NCBI GenBank assembly: GCA_025617745.1 | Contig: CM046855.1 | Location: forward strand, 13,733,880 to 13,797,879 | Source of the DNA: Heliocidaris erythrogramma | Lineage: Eukaryota > Echinodermata > Echinoidea > Camarodonta > Echinometridae | Reading direction: 5' to 3' | Length of the DNA: 64,000 nt | In this document: piece after piece, positions 27,701 through 36,900 of the stretch | Position numbering within the stretch: position 1 is the first letter of the stretch | Layout of the letters: each line of letters opens with the position of its first letter | Position numbers and translations under genes: made by a program | The notes under the pieces: generated by a model | What the model was told of the DNA's origin: nothing | Seen by the model: the letters and a program-made list of their open reading frames with translations, nothing else | Databases searched by the model: none

Positions 27701-30700
27701 TGTCAAATAGATAATCTCAGTGTCCCTGTATAAGTTATGACTAACCAACCATGTAGCCAAGATTGAGAAGATGTGTGGTTGTCATGTCCCCCTTTTTATC
27801 CTTTTTTTGTGTGTAGGGGTCTTTTTTTCCTAGTCTTCCCCCCTTGCAGGTTTTGGGGGCTTTGGGGATTTTCGGCATTGAAGGCATCGAATGACCATTC
27901 CCATTGCCTCTGGCTATGTCAGATTTACCAAGCAAATGTGCTGAAGCGAAAACAGATGATGATCAGTTACTTTGATCAGAAGTTATGTAAAGACTACACT
28001 TTACAAGTCATGTATAACGTGGCTTGAAAAGATGAATATTTGTCAAAGCTTTAAAGGTTACAACTATACTTTTAGAATTTTTATTTTAAAACTATTATAT
28101 TGTCTTTATTTTGATTTGCAGATATAAATGAGTGTAGAATATCACCAGATGTATGTGGTAATGCAACATGCACCAATACACATGGTACTTTCCAGTGCTC
28201 CTGTGCTTTTGGTTACATATACAACCAAACACTTGGAATGTGCATAGGTAAGAAGTGCTTAGCATTTCCTTAAATCTTATAAAGAACCTGTTTGTTTTTC
28301 AAATAAGCAAGAAATGTAATGGGAGATATCATCTGTTTAGAACCAGAAGGGTGTTAACTTATATACTTTTACACAGAGTTATCTCACTTCTGGCTCTCAA
28401 CAGACGATATATCATTTTTAGAGTTGTCTAATAAGAGTTTTTATATACATTTAAAGGAAGTTTTATGTCATGGATAGAATCTTTCCTGAAGTTTAATCTC
28501 ATACTTCTGGTATATTTATTGTGACACTAGTTTCTATTAAATGGGATAGTGTTTATTTCATTATTCAGAAGTAATAATTTATATCATGACGTGAACTGAG
28601 CAATTCAAATGATTAACTTGTTCCAAGCAAGAATGCTATCCAATCGTCTTATCGAGTATGTAAATGTACCCATAAATCATAATACTACTAACTTTTAAAG
28701 GAACTTTTCATACCACAGAACTGTAAGTCCTCCAAAAGGAAAATAACTTCTGGTTTTCTTCTAAAACTTCTTTTTCCTTTCCTTATATTGTTAGATACCA
28801 ATGAATGTGCTGTATACAGAAGTATCTGCAGTAATGGTACCTGTATGAATACACAAGGGAGCTACAGATGTGTGTGTCCTAGAGGCTATAGATATGTCAG
28901 TGGCAATGGCAATGGATGTTTAGGTAAGACTGGCAATGAACATTGATGCCAGATGCTCGAGTATTCTTATAACTGTTGTGATTGAATTGTATCATTTGAA
29001 GAATATAAATGTAATACTGGCTGCTTATGTAGCACTTATGTCCATTTCACTCCGGGTGCTCTATTATTATTATCGGGTTATAGCATTGTGGCCAAATATG
29101 TAGCACTCCAGGATATGAGCTACCCATTTACACTTGGGAGGAGTATTACAAATGTAGATTAAGGATCCAAAGTGCCAGCAGATATTCAAACCCTCAACCT
29201 ATGGTTGAAAGTCAAGTGAATGAACAGTATACCACAACAACACCGCTACTTATGTTACTACTTGAAGCAGCCATAGAAATGGAATACAAATTGCCCAATA
29301 AACCCCTCCCCCTCCTTAGAATTTGTTCAAAGTATTATATACTGCAGTATTAATGCTTTCCAGAAAAAAACTCTCAAATGAATTCTTTACACATCTGTTC
29401 TCCTCTATTTTAGATGTCAATGAATGTACCACTGTACCTGGGCTTTGTGGAGATGCGACCTGTTTCAACAGAGAAGGGAGCTTTTTATGCAGATGTGATC
29501 CTGGCTACGACTTTGACGAACAGGAAAGGAGATGTCTTGGTAAAAATTTTAGTAGTCCATTCATTGCTGAAATGATGCTTTTGGTGTCGGACATTGTCTT
29601 GAATCTGGAAAATAACCTTTCTAAATTTTGAAAATGCAAGTTTAAATTGATTGCGAATGAGACAGAATATCCACTACTCAATTCCTCTTTCTCTCCTTTT
29701 CTGTCTTTTTTTCTCTTTTCTCTCAAACCAAATATATCAATTCAAGTTTCCTGTTACCCAAAATATGTGTATAATAAGGAGGGAAGTACCATTGACATTC
29801 ATTAATTTTCAGTCATATTCATTTTTTATTACCCAGTGAATTAGTTAAGTATTTTCCCGCTGAGGTGCAGTGATAAATCGGTTAAAACAAGACATGGTGT
29901 ATGTAGTACAACAATTTTCTTTCTTTTTCCCCTCTACACCAGATATCAATGAATGTTTCACATCAACAGGAGAGGTTTGTGGTAATGGTCAGTGTGAGAA
30001 CCGTGAAGGGTCCTTCAGGTGTATATGTCCCCAGGGAGCCAATTTTGATGAAGCCAGGAAACAGTGCATTGGTAAGGAAAGCTTTTGATTGTTTGCTTGA
30101 TTATAGACTTTTTTGTGGTTTCAGGAAGTCAAGGTGATTGCTGCAATCTGATTGAAAATCAGCAATGAGATTCAATAAAACTTGATGGTGATGATGAGGA
30201 TGTGAAAGATATCAATAGGCCAGTGAAAATACCACCAACACTAGGAAGGGAAGCACACCCTCGTCATTGTAGACAGGGGCGGATCCAGGAATTTGTAAAA
30301 GAGGGAGCACAGAGCCGGAAAAGTACACAATTAAGGGGGAAGTTTTTTTTCCATTGTGTACTTAAGGTATGCCAGTTGGGTTTCAAAAGAGGGGGCACGG
30401 GCCGGTTTCCCCCCCTATGTTGATCCGCCACTGATTGTAGAGATGATTGAATGAAAGAATACAAGAGAATTTATTAATAATATTAGGGAAAATAGAAAAA
30501 TTACTGGTTTATTGTTAAAATATCTTGCAAACAGTTAAGGATTTTATTGTCTTATGTCATGGATTGAAAATATTATTTAATATCAGTGGTGTAGCGTGAA
30601 TCAAGCCATTGGGGGGGGGGGGGGGGGGGGCGGGGGCACCGGTCTTACTCGAAAATTCAATGCAAATTTACTTTTCTTTTCCTTTTATCCCTTTCTCTCT

Positions 30701-33700
30701 TTTTCTTTTTTTCTTTTTTTTTCCTTTCTTCCTCTATTTCATGGGGGGGGGGGGGAATGTGCCCCCCATGCCTCCTGTAGTTACACCACTGATTAATGTA
30801 AAAAACATTTCCTAGTGAAATAATAACATTTTTATGTAGCCCTATTCACATTTAACTTCAGCATTAGAGAGCCACACTACATCTCGTGATCCAGAGACAA
30901 TAGAAGCTGATACTTGTTCAGCTCTTTGTGGAAATGCTACCTGTGCTACTGATGCTAGTGGACCTGTCTGTACTTGTCCAGCAGGCTATGAGTTTGATGC
31001 TTCTAGTAAAGCATGTGATGGTGAGTTATATTGGTGTATCAGATTTATTCTCTTTAAGCGCTCAGGAAGGAGGGAAATGTGTTTTTGAATATGTTTAGGA
31101 ACTTGTATATTTTGGACTTTTTTGACCTAGAGCTTCATACTTTGATAACTTTGATCCTTTTGCAGTATATCTGTTGTTTGTTATCTTGGATTGTAATCTT
31201 ATGCAATTTTGATAATGATGATAAATATAACAATGTCATTTCCAATAACTACCCACTTATCTTTAACAAGTCATATCTTCTTTTGGCTGTTCACATATTT
31301 AGGTTGGTACTAATTTCATTATTACATATTCATGATTCTTAATGTTTTACCTTTCAGGATTGATATTTTCTCCACAGAGGTGTGATTTTGTTACATACTG
31401 TTTTATGTGGTATTTAATCAAACTTATTTTTTTTATTGTGCAAAATTGTTTTTCGTTTGTAATTGTTTTTAAATGTTTGTCTCTCTTTGTTTATTGTTCA
31501 ATCCAGATGTTGATGAGTGTGAAAGGAACCCAGAGATATGTGGTACTGCCGTCTGCCAGAACAGGATAGGTGGTTATACATGTATCTGTCCTGAGGGCTA
31601 TGTCTACAAGAGGAAGAAGAAGAGGTGTGCAGGTTAGTGAATGGTGATTAGATGACAGATGATAATGACCAGTGATGATCTTGAAGATATTTTGTGAAGA
31701 ACCTTGACAGTGACAAGGAAAACTTTGTTCCAAATGATGCTGATAATGCTGACAATATAAGGACCATGATTGATGTATACAAGAAGCATAGTTCTCATTT
31801 TTTCTCATGAAAATTAGTGAATTAATGTTTGTATTGTCTGTTTATTTTTCATATTGTGTTATATTCGTGATTATATATTTATTGCTCCTCTGGTATTAGA
31901 TGTTTTATGTTTGTAAAGAAAACTAAAATGTTTTCATGCTGCCACCATTTCACGTTATCACTCATGCATACTCTGTGATTGCCTTCAGAAAGTGTTATGT
32001 AATGTGTTGTGGATGATGAAGTAAAGGAGTAGTAAAGTTTAGACAGTTGATGCTTTTATTGTATGTAAATGATTGTATGAAATTCCTGCTTTCCATCAGA
32101 GCAGTGCTAAAAAAAAGGTGTAAATTACTTCATTCCATTCAAAGCTACCCCACTTGATAAAGTAGTATGAGTAAACCAAGTGGTTTTAGAAAGCTTCTAT
32201 ACATTGATATGATTGGTAGGACAACTTATCTGTAAAATATTTAACATTTCAATAGCTCATTCCATTTATTTTTGTCTATTTTGTTTTATGTTGTGTCCAG
32301 TTAATCACTTGTTTTGCAAAGTGTCATACACATAATGCTAAATGTATTACATGTGTGTTTGGTAGTGAAATTATCAATAAAAATTTGTATGTTTGCCTAA
32401 ATACTGCAAAATTCATTTTTTTTATGCCAAAGTCATTAAACATGCATCATCTTCAAAACAATATTTAAAGAGATGAGTTTTTTGCCATGGATATTGATAA
32501 TGCTGAAAACCGTGTTGCTCCTTGGCTTAAATGTATTATTTGCTGTATTCTCCATGCTGCAGATTTTAATGAATGCAAGAAATATCGTACACTGTGTGCT
32601 AACGGTAGATGTGTGAACAAGAAAGGCACCTTTGCTTGCGTGTGTTCTCCTGGTCATACTTTCAGCTACGGTAGTCGCAGATGTGTGGGTAAGATATGAT
32701 CCATGTCTCGCTTCTTTCCCATCATTCACAAAGCAGGAAGTAAACGACCTAAAAAAATATATACATAGCGGCAGAATAAAGCTATGTTAGGTTTAAAGGA
32801 ATGGCAGGAGGGGGGGGGGGGTGTATGTTCGCACAACATAAGACTCTTTGCCGTATTCACATATTTGTATGTTACAAGGTACAGAAATGTGAATCTAGCT
32901 GTGCTTTAATATGTCATTTTATTTTGTCAAAGCTGCTTTTAGGTGGTTTACCATGTCTTCCGTGAATGAGGCTAAATGTTGTAATATCTGTGGATAGCTA
33001 ATTATGGAAATTCTGAATAAAAAATGAGATTTGCTGTAAGGCAGACCAGGCTACATAAAGTTTAATTTAGTCCATTTCCTAGCTGTATCATAGGTAATAC
33101 ATGACTGATTTTCTGGGGAATAGACAAAAATGTAACAATCAGCGTGCCCAATCCATGCATTTTTGTTTGTTGTTGTACAAAACCTGATTGGAAATGACAG
33201 TCTACAGCCGCTTTATAGAAGTGCCCTGCATTTATCTTTGAAAAAATAAAGCAACCCAACGCAATTTAGGATACCTTTAACGAATTGTGCCATAGAATTG
33301 TCTTATGCATCAACCTATTTCACTGCCCACTTTCCTTTTATATAGGCTGTATAGTATGACATCACCGACATTAGAAAATTGTACTATGCTTTTTATGCCT
33401 CCTTTTTAAACAGCATTTGTATTTAAAGAATATGTGTAATTGTCAGTTCTTCTTGAAAATATGACTGTATGTTCTATCTTCTTGTGTATCATATATTGTG
33501 AAAATTAGACAATGATTGCTGCTAATTTTGAAAGTGGCAGATCTCAATCAAATTCTACTTCTTCCACTTCTGCTACAATCTTGCTTTGATATATATATAG
33601 AGTACCGAAGTGTGACGTCATTAAATTTTGATTTTTGTATTTCCGTATTTTTATGACCATATTTAGGTAGAGCATGATGGAAAACGTTCACACATCAAAT

Positions 33701-33955
33701 TTGACACGAATCCGTTCATGGTGGCCCAAGGTATGGCTATATGAATATCTAATTAGCACCATTGAAGTCAGTGTTAAATTGGCCTGGTTCTAAACTGTTA
33801 AGAACCAGGCCAATTTACACTGACTTCAATGGGGCTAATTAGGTATTCATGCGGCCATATCTCGGGGCCCAATAAGCCAATTGCCATAAAATTTGGGATC
33901 TGGATATGGTATAAAACATGAAAAAATAGCTTTTTGTGACGTCATCACTTCGGTA

Positions 33956-33995
<40 letters not shown>

Positions 33996-36900
33996 TCAGA
34001 ACATTATAGTACCCAATCCATTGACTTTTTTTTTTTTTTTTTTTTTTTTGAAAAAAAATTGAAATTGTACTTACAAACATAGCTATGTCTTGCTTTTGTC
34101 CAATTTAATGGGATATTTGTTTTCTTTTACAGCTACTACCACAGCTCCATCAGATGTATGCAGTAGAAACCCAGGAATCTGTGGAAATGCAACATGTTCA
34201 GCTACAGGACATAGCATTCGCTGCTTGTGCCCAGCGGGATATGACTATGACCCATCAGTCAAAGGATGCAAAAGTAAGTCATGAATGTAATCAGGTATTT
34301 CAGAAGCAAAAAAAGAATATGCTTTCTTGTAAAAATTAATTAAGATACCTTTTTAAACCCAGCATTTTCATACTTTTACAATATAATTGAACACAGCCTA
34401 GTTTTAGAGAGAAATACATGTAGATCATCTAACCACTGGGGGAGCTTTGATTGACAGGTTGTATATTACACACAGGAAATACTTGTGTGAAATTTACACA
34501 TGCAGGTGCGAGCTTGATGATATGTACACTCATGGAATGAAGAAATCTACAAGAAATCAACAAGGAGCAATTTCTTGGCCAAAATTTGTAAACAAGGAGG
34601 AATGTGTAATTTACAAGGAGTCAGTAAGCTGTCAGAAATTGAAACTTATGCAGTTCTTGACATGATATGATATTAGAGAGAATGAACCTCAATAGGTTAC
34701 CTTTAATTCTTAAAGGGGAAATCCACCCTGATTACAAGTTGGTTTTAAAAGAAGCAGAAAAATTAAAGAAACATATCAGTGAAGGTTTTAGCAGAATATG
34801 ATAAGAAATAAGAAAGTTATGAATTTTTGAAGTTGCAATCAATCAAACACAAACTGGCAACTCCATGATCTTGCAAGCTCCTCTCCCATTTGCCCTGTAC
34901 CCCCAAAATCATTAATTTCCATTATCACTAAAGAAAATATTCAATCAGACATGCACCTTAAATAATGTATAATCATTGCTCATATGTTTTTACACAAAAC
35001 CTGTACGAAAATGAACATTTATGAAATTTTCTGTACTGAGCAAATGGGAGAGGAGCTCGCTAGGTACATACCTCACGGAGTTGCCAAAATGTGTTTGATT
35101 GATTACAACTTCAAACATTCAGTCCAAATGAACTTGAGAAGAACATATTCAACAAGTAACTTTTATACCTTTTGCAGCTAAATATAAGTTAATGTCAGTG
35201 ATGAACTAATCTAGTTTTCTTTTCTCAAACACATTGAAATATGGATTCTTATTATTCTTAACAATTTATATGATATTCTTTATGTTTTGAAAATCCCAAT
35301 TTGTTAGGTGACATATTTTCCTCATTCTTTCTTGTCATTTAGTTATCAGTGAGTGTGACCTGCCCAATAGATGTGGAGAGGGAGCTCTGTGTGAGGATAC
35401 TGTGGCAGGCTACAGATGTGCGTGTACTGCAGGATTTATTTATAACTACCAAGATCGTAGCTGTAGAGGTAAGATAACAACAGAGATAACTGCCGGTTAT
35501 AATCGTTTCTATTGTATGTTGATTATTCTTCTAAACCTTGTACACTTTATCCATCTTTGACTGCGAATATTGAACTTTCATATTCCTGTCAATGTCATGT
35601 AATAAATGCATGCATTTCAGTAATGATACAGAATACAATTCGACTTCCATAAAGACGTGAAGGTGTTTTGTCATGTTATTTAATTATATGATTATTAAAA
35701 GTTTTCATTATGAAGAGATTATAATCATTATTCCATACATCTCAGTTGGTGTAAAATGTATCTACTGGGTGCAACACATTGTTACATTGACTATTTTTGT
35801 TTCAACTTTCATTGAAATTATGAGGAAATATAAAAAAATAATCCATTTGTTATGTGTCCATTGCAGAGATTCCTCAGCCCCCTCCAGAGGCATCAGGTGG
35901 TCAAGGGTATCGACCAGCAGTCACAGAGACATCCCCTCCTAAGAGGGGTCCAAATGAGTGCAATTCTAGCCCCTGTATTAATGGGGTTTGCATTGACAGA
36001 CCAGATGGGTTTATCTGCCAATGTGTGGAAGGTTATCAGCATGTTGATTCGGTTACATGTGAAGGTAAATAGGATACATGATTAGAGCGAATTTTTAAAA
36101 ATCATTTAAAGATAAACTGAGCAAGTTTTATTCAACTGGAATGATAAATGTTTGTTTGTGGTCTTTAAAATGGCTTCAGCCTACATGTATATTGCCGCTA
36201 GCTTTCTGAAAAGTTAACCGACAGTTTTCAAGATGAATGGTCCAAAAGAATGACAGCTGCGAGCTGGACATGTCAATCCCACTGACTTTCTGACCACTTT
36301 TATGAGGGTTCAGAAGAGGGACAATGTCATATTTGTTGGCTGTCTGTCTACTTGCATGTCCCCCTTCACATTCACTTCACAAGCTAAAAAGGGATTTTCA
36401 TGCAAGACTAGATAAAGCTACAAAGAAAATTAATTCTGACTTTTTTTCCCTTTCCATTGGACAGATTTAAGACTGAAAAGGTTTCTGGAATCCCTCATGA
36501 ATATTGAACCTATTGACTACTGAATTCTCATAGACTTTGATATAGAAACCAGTGGGCAATGGGTTAAATGTCAAAATCTAAGTAGCCTATCAGATGTAAA
36601 AAATAACCACTTTCCCCCCTCATGAAACAACATTTGTACTAATATTAGCTATAGCAGCGATGAATACAAAACAAAATGTGTTCATCTAGTTCCAACTAGT
36701 CCAGTACTTTCCTTAATGTAGTTTGAAAATTCGAATAGAATGAAAAAAGGACAAATATAAAGCATTATTGTTGTAACTCTGTTCTTTTCCTTTCACAGAT
36801 ATAAACGAGTGTGAAAGTCCAGATGCTCATAACATGTGCATGTATGGAAATTGTGTAAATGAACCACCAGGCTCATACACATGTGAATGCACTAATGGAT

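Noticed and set aside
29030-29245. SINE-like sequence with GGTGCTCTATTATTATTAT
   Set aside because: Looks repetitive but no clear boundaries or second copy in the window.
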